A DNA stretch of 64,000 nt, taken from contig NZ_CP094972.1 in the NCBI RefSeq assembly GCF_025985425.1, forward strand, positions 1,364,001-1,428,000, given 5' to 3'. The notes beneath the pieces are model-generated. The model searched no databases, had not been told where the DNA came from, and saw nothing but the letters and a program-made list of their open reading frames with translations. This document shows, one piece after another, positions 37,339 to 46,990 of the stretch; the first letter of the stretch is position 1, and every line of letters begins with the position of its first letter. The DNA is from Entomomonas sp. E2T0. Its GTDB lineage: Bacteria > Pseudomonadota > Gammaproteobacteria > Pseudomonadales > Pseudomonadaceae. Both the position numbers and the translations under genes were made by a program.

Positions 37339-37881
37339 ATGTGTGAATTAGCTAAAAACAAACAGCAAGGGTCTACTTTATTAGTAGTATTAATGTTGTT
37401 ATTGGTAATGATGGTATTAGCTTTATCTGTTGCTGCTAATAGTACTTCTCATGCCATTACTACCAATAATAGTGTTTTAAAAAAACAAGCTTATCAAGCC
37501 GCAATATCTGGTTCAGATGTTTTATTAAAGTTACTCAATACAGATGCGAATGTTGTTACAAGTTTACGAGGTAATTTATGTTCGAGTGGATTTACCAATC
37601 AGTTTAGTACTTATGGTAGTGGTGACTCAAAGGTTGTAGACACTAATGATATTGATTCATCTGATAAGAGAGGTATAACCTCTGTATGGTATGCTTGTGT
37701 TCCTGCAAGTGGTGGTACTGCGGCTAATGTGGTGTGTGGCTCTAGTAGTAGTGATTGTATTGCAGTTGTGATCACAGGAGTTGCTTGTCCTAGTGGAGCA
37801 GATATTACTGTTGAAAGTACAAGAAAAGGATGTGTGGTTAGCCGACACTTACAAACTTATGCTGTAACAAATAGTAATTAA
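37339..37881 (+). CDS. pilX: Minor type IV pilin PilX
   Basis: A 180-residue PilX-like protein. Its leader is KNKQQG followed by a hydrophobic helix STLLVVLMLLLVMMVLALSVAAN without the usual Glu5, as in the PilX family. The next segment NNSVLKKQAYQAAISGSDVLLKLL is also typical. PilX is part of the minor pilin tip complex. The gene starts one base after the pilW stop; a 193-base gap then precedes pilY1. Confidence 0.85.
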   Translation: MCELAKNKQQGSTLLVVLMLLLVMMVLALSVAANSTSHAITTNNSVLKKQAYQAAISGSDVLLKLLNTDANVVTSLRGNLCSSGFTNQFSTYGSGDSKVVDTNDIDSSDKRGITSVWYACVPASGGTAANVVCGSSSSDCIAVVITGVACPSGADITVESTRKGCVVSRHLQTYAVTNSN

Positions 37882-38074
37882 AATGTTGTAATTCATCACA
37901 ATTTGAGGAATTACTAGCTAGTATAAATAGTATTTTTAGTAGTTTGATATAAAATTAAATTAGATAAAATTGATAGATATAAAGTTGGGCTGTTTCATTT
38001 TTTGGTAAAGACATTTTAGTTGGAAATAAGTGTAGGTAGTTTCTAACTATTTCATAGAGTCTGAGGATGGCAAT

Positions 38075-41000
38075 ATGATTTTAAATAAATTGAAAGTAGC
38101 AAGCTCTACTATGTTGATAGCCAGTGCTATCTTACATACAAGTATAGCTTATGCTGATGATAGTGAAGTATTTTTTGGTTCAGAGCAGTTTGCTGAGGTA
38201 GCTAAACCCAATATCATATTTTTATTGGATTATTCTACATCAATGCGTGATATCAATATCAATGGTACTAGTACGAGAAGGATCGAAGGACTCCGAGATG
38301 CGGTAACAGAAACATTACTTAATACCTCATTGAAAGGGGTACGTGTTGGTGTAATGAAATATCCAGATACAACAGTTGGTTCTGATACTAGTGTTGGTAG
38401 GGCAGCAAAACTTGTTTATCCAGTTGTTGATATTGATGCAATTGATGATGGGTCAATACAGGAAACTGTTGCACGCTCCACTAGTGGAAAGGATGATGCT
38501 CATCAACCTACAATTAATGGCTCTAGAAAAAATGTTTCTGTCACTAGTAATGTTATGTTAATGGGTGATATTGGGGCAGATTATAATAATGTAGAAAGGG
38601 AATTTGATTTAGATCGTGATCGCTATAACTCTTTGTTTTTGTTACCTAGAACACAGTCAGGATCTGCTTATGATAGTTATACCTATTCAAATGCGATCAG
38701 TTATGTTTGCTCACTTGTTTTAGATGATGAAGCAGAATTTTGTAAATCCAGTATATTTAATACTACTGGTACTGGTAGTGGTAGAAGAAACCATATTATA
38801 GAAACTGAAACAGTTGATGGTGAAAGTCGTCAGGTGGTAACAGGTTTAAATGGTACAGGTTATAATCAAACAGGCTATGGTGATCAAGCATTATTTATTT
38901 TTAAAGGGGTAAGTATTCCATCTGATGCTACCATTAAAAAAGCACACTTAATAATTACACCAAAAAAAGATGGTTTTTATAAGAGCAATGGCAATACTTT
39001 TTGTACGTTAACTAGTTACAGAAATAAAGGTGAGGCTGAGTGGCTTAATTGGCGTGTTTCGTCAGCAAGAAATTTCCCCGCACCCAGTGTAGACTCGCCT
39101 ATTTATAATACAACAGGTACTACAAGTGATTTTAACTTCTATCTCAAAACGGGCTCTTATGACTATTCTCCAAGATATTGGGGAGTAAGGCAGAATGAGA
39201 CTAGATGGAATACAGATTTAGGCGGTGATGCTGATTCTTATTGGGGATCTCCTCAAGATGGTGCTTATTGCTGGTGGCAAGAAAATAAGAAAATCACATT
39301 AAATATTACAACAGCAGTGCAACAAGCACTGAATATCTCAACAACAGATACTCAAAGTGCAACTACTTATAGAAATAATTTTAAATCAGAAGCTGCTGCC
39401 GCTGGCGTTCCAATGTCTGATTTGGCCATTAGATTCTGGACAGGTGGTGGTACAGCATATTCGAAGCCATATCATACAATAGGGGCAGGAGCACCTAAGT
39501 TAAAACTTACTTATAATTCAACGCAAACAGGTAATTCTACAGCAGCAGTACGTTTTAATAACGTATACATTCCACAAGGCGCTACAATTACTAGTGCTAG
39601 AATTAAAATGATACCTGCTGGCGGTAATGATAAAGATGTTACTTTAAAAATTACAGGTGAAAAAACAGGGGATGCCAAAGAATTTAATGCAACAAGCAAT
39701 GACTTCTCCACAAGAAATAAGACAAGTAGTAGTGCCTCTTGGGAAATAGATGAGGTTTGGAAAACTAATTCTGGTGATGATCCTGCTACAAAGTATGTTA
39801 AAACACCTGAACTTAAAAATATATTAAATGAAATTGTACAAGCTCAGGAGTGGTGTGGTGGCCAGTCCGTTGCCTTCTTCATAGAGCATCAGTCAGGTAA
39901 TGGTTATAGATCTGCTTTTACCTATGACCAAAGTCCGAGTTTCCGCCCTGTATTAGAGTTTACTTATACAGGTGGTGCAACAGGTTGTATGACTAAAACA
40001 TGGGAAGAAACTTTAGCTTCCCGTAGTGCTGATGGTTATCAGACAGGTAGCAGCAGTAATATACCCACATTATCAGGTAATATTTTATATGCCTATAATA
40101 ACTATAGAGTAGGTGCTTATTTTTCTAATGTATTATTAAAAAATCCAGAGGCAGCAGGTACAACAGGTCTAGCTGATAAAGGTTTAGTATCTGCTACCTT
40201 ACAATTAGTGCCTAATAATAATTATGGCGGTACTATTCAAATTTCATTGGACAATGCAGTAAATGCAGAACGACTTAAAGTGGCTAGAAATGATTTAGGG
40301 GCAAGAACATTATTCCCTACATCTAGTATCTGTACTATTCCTGCTAACTCTCGAGATACTCCAGTATTTTGTGATATTACTGACGTAATAAGAGCGAAAA
40401 TGCAACAGAATGGTTGGGTAAATGGTAATGGTTTAGTTGTGATCATTCAACGGCAGAGTAGGGATTTACAGTTTAAACCCTATGATACTGGCTATGCAAA
40501 TGCGATGAAAATTAGGATTACAGCTAGACAGGAGCTAATGGCACCTAATAGCTTAACAATACGTCGTAGAATTGTGAATGCAGTTAATGAGGAAGAAGCT
40601 ACTATTGCACAAACTCCAACCATGCCAGCCATGTTGGAGGCAGCACGTTATATTTCAAATTATCCAAGTAGTAATGCACCTAATGGTCCGTATCAAGGTA
40701 CTTTCTATTGGAATGGTAAACCTCAACCTAGTCCATTATTAAGTAGTTGTCAGGCTACTCACTTGGTATTAATGTCTGATGGTGATGCAAATGTTAATGG
40801 TACTAACTGGCGTAGAGCGTTAGTGTCTTATACGGGTAAACCTTGGAGAACATCTACTAGTGAGTGTGAGTATAAGGGTAGTCAAGACCGTTCAGGCAGT
40901 CAGGCTTGTGGTCAAGCACTGGTTAACTTTATGTCAACCACTAGCCAAGGCTTGAATGAGGATAATAGAGAGAACTGGGTAACCACCCATGCGGTTGCTT

Positions 41001-43375
41001 TTGGTAGTAGAAGTGCAGGTGAATTCTTACATCGCTTGGTTAATGCTAATGATCCATCCAATAAAGGTTATTATTTCTATGCTGAAACTAGCGATGATTT
41101 AGTTAATGCCTTTATGGAGATTATGGATACGGCTAAAGGAACATTCTATAACTACACCAGTGGACAGGTAGCGATCAGTAATGAAAACCGCTATATCCAA
41201 CGTCGAGAAATCTATTACTCATTAATGGAACCCTCGAATCGTAACCACTGGTCAGGTAATATGAAACGCTTTGGTTTAATCTATAAACCAACAACAGTAA
41301 CCATTAGAGATGATGATGGAAACAATTACACAACCCAAGGCCAATCAGCCGTATTAGTTGATGCTAAGGGTGAGGAAGCAGTATTCAAGTCTTCAGATGG
41401 CTACTATTTTATTAATCCTCTAACAACTAGTTGGTGGTATACCGATGCTAATACAGGGGATGGTGGTAATGTTCATAAGGGTGGTGTGTTAGACAAACTA
41501 GCTGATAATCCAGATAGTCGGGTTATGTATGTTATGAAAGGTAGCTCACGTTTCCACTTCAATGCTAGTAATGTGGCAGCGACAGGAAACTCCAAGATAA
41601 CACCTGATGATATGGAAGTAGCTGCAGAAGAAGGTGATGATGTACTAAAACTAACCAAAGGTTATGTTAACTTCCTACGTGGTTTCGCCTTTAATAGAGA
41701 GGGTGATGCAAGTGAAGATACAATCATTGCTAAAAATGATCTCAAATTAGGTGATTTTGCTCATAGCGCAGTAAACTTTGTAAACTATGGTAAATGTTTA
41801 ACAGAAGAAGGTGCAGATCCTATTAATTGTGATGCAAGTTTTTCTGATGAAGGAGAGATTGATTATAGTGATACTAAATTCTTAGTAAATGGCTTACAAC
41901 AAGTGGCACTGCTTGCGGGTAATGATGGATTCTTCCGTGCCTTTGATGTAACTAATGGTGAACAGTTATATGCTGTTATACCTAGTGAAATGCTACCAAT
42001 CATTCCTGAATTACAGGCAAGACAGACCATTGGTTCAGATGTTCCAAGGTTATATGGCTTAGATGGAACTGTTCATATCTACCATGATGATCTGGATAAT
42101 GATGGCTATGTAAATAATGGTGAAAAGGCGATTGCTTATGTGGCAGCAGGTAGAGGTGGTCGTGCGTTATTTGCCATAGATATCAGTGACAAAGCATCCC
42201 CTTCATTATTATGGAAAATAGAGGGTAATCAAGGAGATCAATTTAATAACTTAGGTTATACTTGGTCAACCCCAGTAACAGGAAAGATGCAAGTAGGATC
42301 AGACGTAAGAAAGGTAGTTATCTTTGGTGGTGGTTATGATTCACAACAAGATGAAGTAACAGAGAGAACAGCAGATAATATGGGTAATGAAATCTATATA
42401 CTAGATGCTGTTACAGGTGGTTTAATTTGGAAAGCAGACCAAAGCACCTATGGTAATATGAAATATAGTATACCTAGTCCTGTTACTACAATGGAAAGGG
42501 AAATAGATGGAGAAGGAAACAAATTAATTACCGACATCTTTGTGGGTGATATGGGTGGACAACTATGGCGCTTCAATATTGCTAATGGAGTTATAAAACC
42601 TGTTGGAGAGAATGGAGTTATTGCTAGAGTAGGAGCTTCCGGAGATAAGGCACAAGCGCAACGTATCTATATGCCACCTGCTGTTTATGAGTTTGTGGAT
42701 TCAGCAAACAAGGGTAAATACTCAGTTAATATAGGAACGGGCTATCTTGGTCATCCATTAGTGACTTATAACAAAGACAAATTCTATTCATTCCGTTTTA
42801 ATGTTACGCCGACTGATGGGGATAATACAGCACTGACTGAGGCATCAATGGTAGAAGTAACATCAGAGACTATTAAAGATGAAGGAAAAACCATTGCTAC
42901 TGAAACAGCTTTCACAGAACATGGCTTCTATGTTAGTTTTGGTGCAGCGGATCCTAGTGGTATGACTGGCAACGGCTTGGGAGAAAAAATGGTTTCTAGC
43001 TTGTCAGCTGCTCGTAATATTACTAACTCGGGTAGAGAAGAAGCGAGTGTTTTCTTTAATACCTATGTGCCTAACTCTAACACTGGCCGTACCTGCCGAT
43101 TAGCGAGTGGATGGCAACGTGCTTATGGTTTTAACCTAGTAACAGGAGAATCCTATTTTGGTGATTCTTTATTTAGGGGTAGTGTTATTATAGGTATTCC
43201 ACCCGGTGTTAATACTTATTGTGAAGGCAATTGGTGTACCCCAGTATGGAACTATGAAGACCTGACATCAGGAAATAAAGAGGGTCAGCCATTCCAATGG
43301 AAAGAGTATGAAGATGATAAAGCATCTGTATTTAAGAAAATGAGTTGGACGGATTTATTCGATCCTGAGATATAA
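38075..43375 (+). CDS. pilY1: PilY1-like pilus tip adhesin, enlarged
   Basis: A 1766-residue secreted protein with signal peptide (about residues 1-27, SIAYA-DD). A vWA domain starts near residue 48 with MIDAS motif FLLDYSTSMRD and resumes near 893 (THLVLMSDGDANVNG). Between them are roughly 570 residues with three beta-rich modules beginning near 255, 489 and 669. They share the pattern of an aliphatic strand, N-V-x-I-P and an A-x-I repeat. From about 1240 a PilY1 beta-propeller follows, with a Ca-binding loop DLDNDGYVNNGE near 1337. P. aeruginosa PilY1 is about 1160 residues, so this one is much longer. It promotes pilus extension, surface sensing and adhesion. Confidence 0.9.
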   Translation: MILNKLKVASSTMLIASAILHTSIAYADDSEVFFGSEQFAEVAKPNIIFLLDYSTSMRDININGTSTRRIEGLRDAVTETLLNTSLKGVRVGVMKYPDTTVGSDTSVGRAAKLVYPVVDIDAIDDGSIQETVARSTSGKDDAHQPTINGSRKNVSVTSNVMLMGDIGADYNNVEREFDLDRDRYNSLFLLPRTQSGSAYDSYTYSNAISYVCSLVLDDEAEFCKSSIFNTTGTGSGRRNHIIETETVDGESRQVVTGLNGTGYNQTGYGDQALFIFKGVSIPSDATIKKAHLIITPKKDGFYKSNGNTFCTLTSYRNKGEAEWLNWRVSSARNFPAPSVDSPIYNTTGTTSDFNFYLKTGSYDYSPRYWGVRQNETRWNTDLGGDADSYWGSPQDGAYCWWQENKKITLNITTAVQQALNISTTDTQSATTYRNNFKSEAAAAGVPMSDLAIRFWTGGGTAYSKPYHTIGAGAPKLKLTYNSTQTGNSTAAVRFNNVYIPQGATITSARIKMIPAGGNDKDVTLKITGEKTGDAKEFNATSNDFSTRNKTSSSASWEIDEVWKTNSGDDPATKYVKTPELKNILNEIVQAQEWCGGQSVAFFIEHQSGNGYRSAFTYDQSPSFRPVLEFTYTGGATGCMTKTWEETLASRSADGYQTGSSSNIPTLSGNILYAYNNYRVGAYFSNVLLKNPEAAGTTGLADKGLVSATLQLVPNNNYGGTIQISLDNAVNAERLKVARNDLGARTLFPTSSICTIPANSRDTPVFCDITDVIRAKMQQNGWVNGNGLVVIIQRQSRDLQFKPYDTGYANAMKIRITARQELMAPNSLTIRRRIVNAVNEEEATIAQTPTMPAMLEAARYISNYPSSNAPNGPYQGTFYWNGKPQPSPLLSSCQATHLVLMSDGDANVNGTNWRRALVSYTGKPWRTSTSECEYKGSQDRSGSQACGQALVNFMSTTSQGLNEDNRENWVTTHAVAFGSRSAGEFLHRLVNANDPSNKGYYFYAETSDDLVNAFMEIMDTAKGTFYNYTSGQVAISNENRYIQRREIYYSLMEPSNRNHWSGNMKRFGLIYKPTTVTIRDDDGNNYTTQGQSAVLVDAKGEEAVFKSSDGYYFINPLTTSWWYTDANTGDGGNVHKGGVLDKLADNPDSRVMYVMKGSSRFHFNASNVAATGNSKITPDDMEVAAEEGDDVLKLTKGYVNFLRGFAFNREGDASEDTIIAKNDLKLGDFAHSAVNFVNYGKCLTEEGADPINCDASFSDEGEIDYSDTKFLVNGLQQVALLAGNDGFFRAFDVTNGEQLYAVIPSEMLPIIPELQARQTIGSDVPRLYGLDGTVHIYHDDLDNDGYVNNGEKAIAYVAAGRGGRALFAIDISDKASPSLLWKIEGNQGDQFNNLGYTWSTPVTGKMQVGSDVRKVVIFGGGYDSQQDEVTERTADNMGNEIYILDAVTGGLIWKADQSTYGNMKYSIPSPVTTMEREIDGEGNKLITDIFVGDMGGQLWRFNIANGVIKPVGENGVIARVGASGDKAQAQRIYMPPAVYEFVDSANKGKYSVNIGTGYLGHPLVTYNKDKFYSFRFNVTPTDGDNTALTEASMVEVTSETIKDEGKTIATETAFTEHGFYVSFGAADPSGMTGNGLGEKMVSSLSAARNITNSGREEASVFFNTYVPNSNTGRTCRLASGWQRAYGFNLVTGESYFGDSLFRGSVIIGIPPGVNTYCEGNWCTPVWNYEDLTSGNKEGQPFQWKEYEDDKASVFKKMSWTDLFDPEI

Positions 43376-43386
43376 TGTGTGGGGAG

Positions 43387-43414
43387 AGGACCTTGATATT
43401 TAAGGTCCTTTCTT
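43387..43414 (+). terminator. Hairpin between pilY1 and pilE
   Basis: Stem AGGACCTT/AAGGTCCT with a 7-base loop followed by TTCTT. It sits 11 bases after the pilY1 stop and 33 bases before the pilE start. It may partly terminate the long transcript and lower pilE expression. Confidence 0.65.
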
Positions 43415-43446
43415 AAATAAGTATTGGTAGGTGTATGGAGTTAGAT

Positions 43447-43881
43447 ATGAAACAAACCAAAGGGTTTTCTTTAATAGAGTTACTTATTGTTATGGCTATT
43501 TTGGGAATTATATCTGCTATTGCCTACCCCATGTATACTAATTATACGATTAGAGCTGCTTGTGATAATGGTAAGGCTGGCTTAATGCAAGCTGATGCAT
43601 TAATGAATCAGTATTATATTAAGTATGGTTCTTATGATAATAGTGATAGTAATGCTTTTCCTATTACAACAATTCCTATTGATGGTAGCTCATCTGGTAA
43701 TGCAGATTTTGATATAGATGTTGTAAAAGACACAACAACTTATACAATAACTGCAACTGTTAGTGCTAATGGAAGATTAGGGAAATATTCTGGAGGCAGA
43801 ATGACTGTTGATCAGTCAGGTACAAAAACTGCTAATATTAATGGTATAGATGTCTGGACTCAAGGATGCAGTAGTCTTTAA
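43447..43881 (+). CDS. pilE: Type IV pilin-like protein PilE
   Basis: A 144-residue pilin with leader MKQTKG and mature start FSLIELLIVMAILGIISAIAYPMYTNY. Two Cys (CDNGKAGLMQ and near the C-terminus, TQGCSSL) can form the pilin disulfide loop. Start: ATG at 43447 has GGAG 6 bases upstream (43437-43440). An in-frame ATG at 43435 lacks this spacing. Position after pilY1 matches the minor pilin PilE of Pseudomonas; it is not necessarily the major pilin. A bidirectional hairpin closes the unit. Confidence 0.88.
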   Translation: MKQTKGFSLIELLIVMAILGIISAIAYPMYTNYTIRAACDNGKAGLMQADALMNQYYIKYGSYDNSDSNAFPITTIPIDGSSSGNADFDIDVVKDTTTYTITATVSANGRLGKYSGGRMTVDQSGTKTANINGIDVWTQGCSSL

Positions 43882-43941
43882 TATTTTTAATAGAAGTTTC
43901 AAATGCTTATTAATAATATACTGAGTTATAAGTAATATAAG

Positions 43942-43966
43942 ATTAAGAGATCTTTTGATCTCTTAA
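43942..43966. terminator. Bidirectional terminator between pilE and rlmG
   Basis: Stem ATTAAGAGATC/GATCTCTTAAT with a TTTT loop, followed by TTATTTT on the plus strand. It lies 2 bases from the rlmG stop and 61 bases past pilE, so it can serve both convergent genes. Confidence 0.85.
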
Positions 43967-43967
43967 T

Positions 43968-45095
43968 TTATTTTATAGCTTTTAACACTATAAATTTATT
44001 GGTCTGAGTAATAGTTGTAACCTGTGTAAATAGTTTTTTTAGTAGTTGATAGTAATTTAAATGTCTATTGGCAACAATCCATAACTCTCCTTGCGGTTTA
44101 AGGCAATCTCTAGCCTGTTTAAACATTCTTTTAGCGATAAAGTCACCAATTACCTGTTGTTGGTGAAAGGGTGGATTACAAAGTATACAATCTAAAGAGT
44201 TTTTAGCTTGGTTTAATAAGCCGTCAGCTACTTTGATAGTTGCTGAACGATTAGGTAATGCTTGTTGCCAGTTCTCTTTGGCAGAAGCAATAGCCATATA
44301 GGATTCATCAACTAACATAAGTTCAGCTTGGGGATTATTAAGTGCAAAGATAATACCCAATATTCCATTACCACAACCTAAGTCTGCTACGTTAATCAAG
44401 TGTGGTTGGTAAGTTAGATATGGCATTAATACTCTTGTACCAATATCCAGTCCTTCACGACAAAATACATTAGCATGATTTATAAGTGTTAAGTTTAATT
44501 CTTTAACTTTGTAGCAACTGGGGTAGGGTGATTTTATTAACTTTTTATGAGTGGGTGTGACTCTTAATAGTCGTGCTTTTTTTATAGCTAATGAGGCCTG
44601 TACAGAACCAATATATTTTTCTAATAATTCGTTAGCTGTTTTTGATAAGTGTTTTATCATTGCTCCAGCTAGTATTAGAGTATTAGTTGTAATATGTGGT
44701 TGCAGTTGGATTAATTGCTCTTCTAATAATGCGAGTGTTTTAGGTATTTTAATAAGCACCACATCATATTGTTCTAACAATAATTCTGTACTAGGTATAA
44801 AGTTGATTGTAGATAAAGGGATATTATTTTGAACAAGGTTATTATAAAGTGCTAATTCAGCTAGATAAGAGTCGCTATAACTATTGATAGAAAATTGGTT
44901 AGCTAAGCTACATGCAAGGCTGCCAAAGCTATCATTTAAGACAAGTATTTTACTATTTTTTGTAGGATTAAGAGCAGCTAGTTCATTGAGTAAGTATTCA
45001 TCAGCAGCATCAAAAGCTTGTAAAGAGGGATGGCTGTCCGTAGGGTAACGGTCTAATTTAAGTGTTGCAAAAGGCGTAGTAAGTACTTTACTCAT
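43968..45095 (-). CDS. rlmG: 23S rRNA (G1835-N2) methyltransferase
   Basis: A 375-residue two-domain SAM methyltransferase. The N-terminal half (HPSLQAFDAADEYLLNEL, ILVLNDSFGSLACSLA, VLIKIPKTLALLEEQLIQL) and the C-terminal half (NHANVFCREGLDIGTRVLMPYL, VADLGCGNGILGI, LCNPPFHQQ) match E. coli RlmG. The last strings are closer to RlmG than RsmC, including IVANRHLNYY. The SAM site is DLGCGNG and the catalytic Asn-Pro-Pro-Phe is present. It modifies G1835 of 23S rRNA. It is a single gene convergent with pilE. Confidence 0.9.
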   Translation of the reverse strand: MSKVLTTPFATLKLDRYPTDSHPSLQAFDAADEYLLNELAALNPTKNSKILVLNDSFGSLACSLANQFSINSYSDSYLAELALYNNLVQNNIPLSTINFIPSTELLLEQYDVVLIKIPKTLALLEEQLIQLQPHITTNTLILAGAMIKHLSKTANELLEKYIGSVQASLAIKKARLLRVTPTHKKLIKSPYPSCYKVKELNLTLINHANVFCREGLDIGTRVLMPYLTYQPHLINVADLGCGNGILGIIFALNNPQAELMLVDESYMAIASAKENWQQALPNRSATIKVADGLLNQAKNSLDCILCNPPFHQQQVIGDFIAKRMFKQARDCLKPQGELWIVANRHLNYYQLLKKLFTQVTTITQTNKFIVLKAIK

Positions 45096-45165
45096 ATTAA
45101 TAAATAGTATGCTAATTTAAAGTAGTAATTATCTATGATAGTAGGATAGTTGGCTATGAATAAAT

Positions 45166-45195
45166 AAAAAAGGCTCTAACTTTAGAGCCTTTTTA
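45166..45195 (-). terminator. Terminator after phaC
   Basis: Stem AAAAAGGCTCTAA/TTAGAGCCTTTTT around a very short loop, 17 bases past the phaC stop, with T runs in both directions. It is ideal for leftward termination of the pha genes. Confidence 0.9.
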
Positions 45196-45211
45196 AAGAA
45201 TATACTAAGGA

Positions 45212-46912
45212 TTAGCTTTTAACATATGAGCCAGGCGCCATTTCTATTGATGGGTACTCCGGTGAGCCAAGTACTTTGGTGGCCGCTGTCTTTTTACCCG
45301 CATGTTGATTAATCCAAGCAAACCAATCTGGCCACCAGCTCCCTTCATGCCTTTCTGCTTTTTTTAACCAATCATCAGGGTTTTTGGTGAGTGTATCGTT
45401 TGTCCAATAATTACGTTTATTATCGGCAGGAGGATTAATAACACCAGCCACATGACCTGATGCACCTAATACAAAACGTATAGGGCCTGATAGTAGCTTA
45501 GTAGTAGCATAAGCACTTTTCCAAGGAACAATATGATCTTTTTCTGAACCATAAAGATAGGTTGGTGCTTTAATAACTGTAAAATCTACAGGTATACCTT
45601 TACATTTTAATTCACCAGATTTTAAATCATTTTGTAAATAGGTATGGCGTAGGTACCAGCAATACATTGGGCCAGGCATATTAGTGCTGTCATTATTCCA
45701 ATAAAGAATATCAAAGGTTCTGGGCTTTTCACCTTTTAAATATTTGCTAGTAGTATAATTCCACCAAAGTTCATCTGGACGAAGAATAGAGAAGGTATTA
45801 CACATGTCTTCACCACGGAAAAGCCCAACAGAGCCATTTTTGCCTCCAATGGTGTTTTCTTGGTAATCTACAAGTGCTTCATCTACATAAACATTAATTG
45901 GCCCTGTGTCTTCATAGTCAAGGAAGCAAGTAAATAAAGTTAATGAGTTAGGTTGTGAATCACCACGGCCAATTAGTACGGAAAGTGCACAGCTTAGTAA
46001 CGTGCCACCTATACAGAAGCCTAACATATTAAGGTCATGTACACCTGAAATAGCTCTTGTTACACGCATAGCCGTAATCACGCCATCTTGCAAATAATCT
46101 TCCCATGTTTTGTTGGCCATAGAGTTATCAGGATTACGCCATGATATTAAGAAAACTCTATGCCCTTGTTCCACTAGATGTTTGATAAAAGAGTTATGGG
46201 GTTGTAAATCAAGAATATAAAATTTATTAATGGCAGGAGGTACAATTAATATGGGTATTTCATATTGTGTTCGGGTTTTTGGTGCATATTGAATAAGCTG
46301 AAAAAACTCATTTTGGAAAACAACTTCTCCAGCTGTAGTTGCTAGATTAACACCTACTTCGAAATCACCTTTATCACATTGGCGTAGCTTACCCTCTACC
46401 ATATCTTGTTGTAGGTTCATTAAACCTGAAACTAAACTGCCGCCATTGGTTTGTATCGCTTTCTCTAATGCATCAGGATTAGTATAAAAGAAATTACTGG
46501 GAGCAGAGGCAGCGACTGTTTGTTCAACTAAAAATGTCATTCGTTCTGCAGCTTTTTTGTCATCAATGTTAAGTAAATTTACCAGTGATAACATAAATTT
46601 GCTATTTAATAGGTAGAAAGCAGCAACAGAACCAAAAAGAGGTGTATTCCAATTTTCTGAGTTAAATCGTCTATCTGTAAAATTGAAAGGTTGTAAACTC
46701 AGTAGTTGATTGCCTAAATCCACGCATTCTACTTGATAATCATTTTGTAGTTGTTCTAATTTAGTTTGGTCTACTTCAAACCAATGGCTAGTATCACATT
46801 CTTTAAACCATGATGATGTTGTGGCCCACAAGCGTAATTGCTCTATGGCAATAGTTGTTACAAAGGGAGTTTGAACTGACCAATAAGTAGCAAGTGTATC
46901 TTGTGTTGCCAT
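45212..46912 (-). CDS. phaC: Class I poly(3-hydroxyalkanoate) synthase
   Basis: A 566-residue PHA synthase that polymerises (R)-3-hydroxybutyryl-CoA. The catalytic Cys sits in the lipase-like box GFCIGGTLL, Asp in YGSEKDHIVPW and His in LGASGHVAGV. Long segments match class I enzymes such as that of Cupriavidus (MVPP/IVPPAINKFYILDLQP, FLISWRNPD, MPGPMYCWYLRHTYLQN, GSWWPDW). Short-chain (PHB) products are expected, unlike the class II enzymes usual in Pseudomonas. The phaA gene lies about 80 bases upstream and a terminator follows. Confidence 0.95.
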   Translation of the reverse strand: MATQDTLATYWSVQTPFVTTIAIEQLRLWATTSSWFKECDTSHWFEVDQTKLEQLQNDYQVECVDLGNQLLSLQPFNFTDRRFNSENWNTPLFGSVAAFYLLNSKFMLSLVNLLNIDDKKAAERMTFLVEQTVAASAPSNFFYTNPDALEKAIQTNGGSLVSGLMNLQQDMVEGKLRQCDKGDFEVGVNLATTAGEVVFQNEFFQLIQYAPKTRTQYEIPILIVPPAINKFYILDLQPHNSFIKHLVEQGHRVFLISWRNPDNSMANKTWEDYLQDGVITAMRVTRAISGVHDLNMLGFCIGGTLLSCALSVLIGRGDSQPNSLTLFTCFLDYEDTGPINVYVDEALVDYQENTIGGKNGSVGLFRGEDMCNTFSILRPDELWWNYTTSKYLKGEKPRTFDILYWNNDSTNMPGPMYCWYLRHTYLQNDLKSGELKCKGIPVDFTVIKAPTYLYGSEKDHIVPWKSAYATTKLLSGPIRFVLGASGHVAGVINPPADNKRNYWTNDTLTKNPDDWLKKAERHEGSWWPDWFAWINQHAGKKTAATKVLGSPEYPSIEMAPGSYVKS

Positions 46913-46990
46913 AAAATATACTCTTTTATTTTGTGTATGTAGAAAATGCTACATCCTTGTAGCAGAATATTCCTGAATTAATTGGGTAGA

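Noticed and set aside
43968-45095. RsmC instead of RlmG
   Set aside because: N-terminal LQAFDAADEYLL and KIPKTLALLEEQL, and C-terminal IVANRHLNYY, match RlmG more closely than the shorter RsmC.
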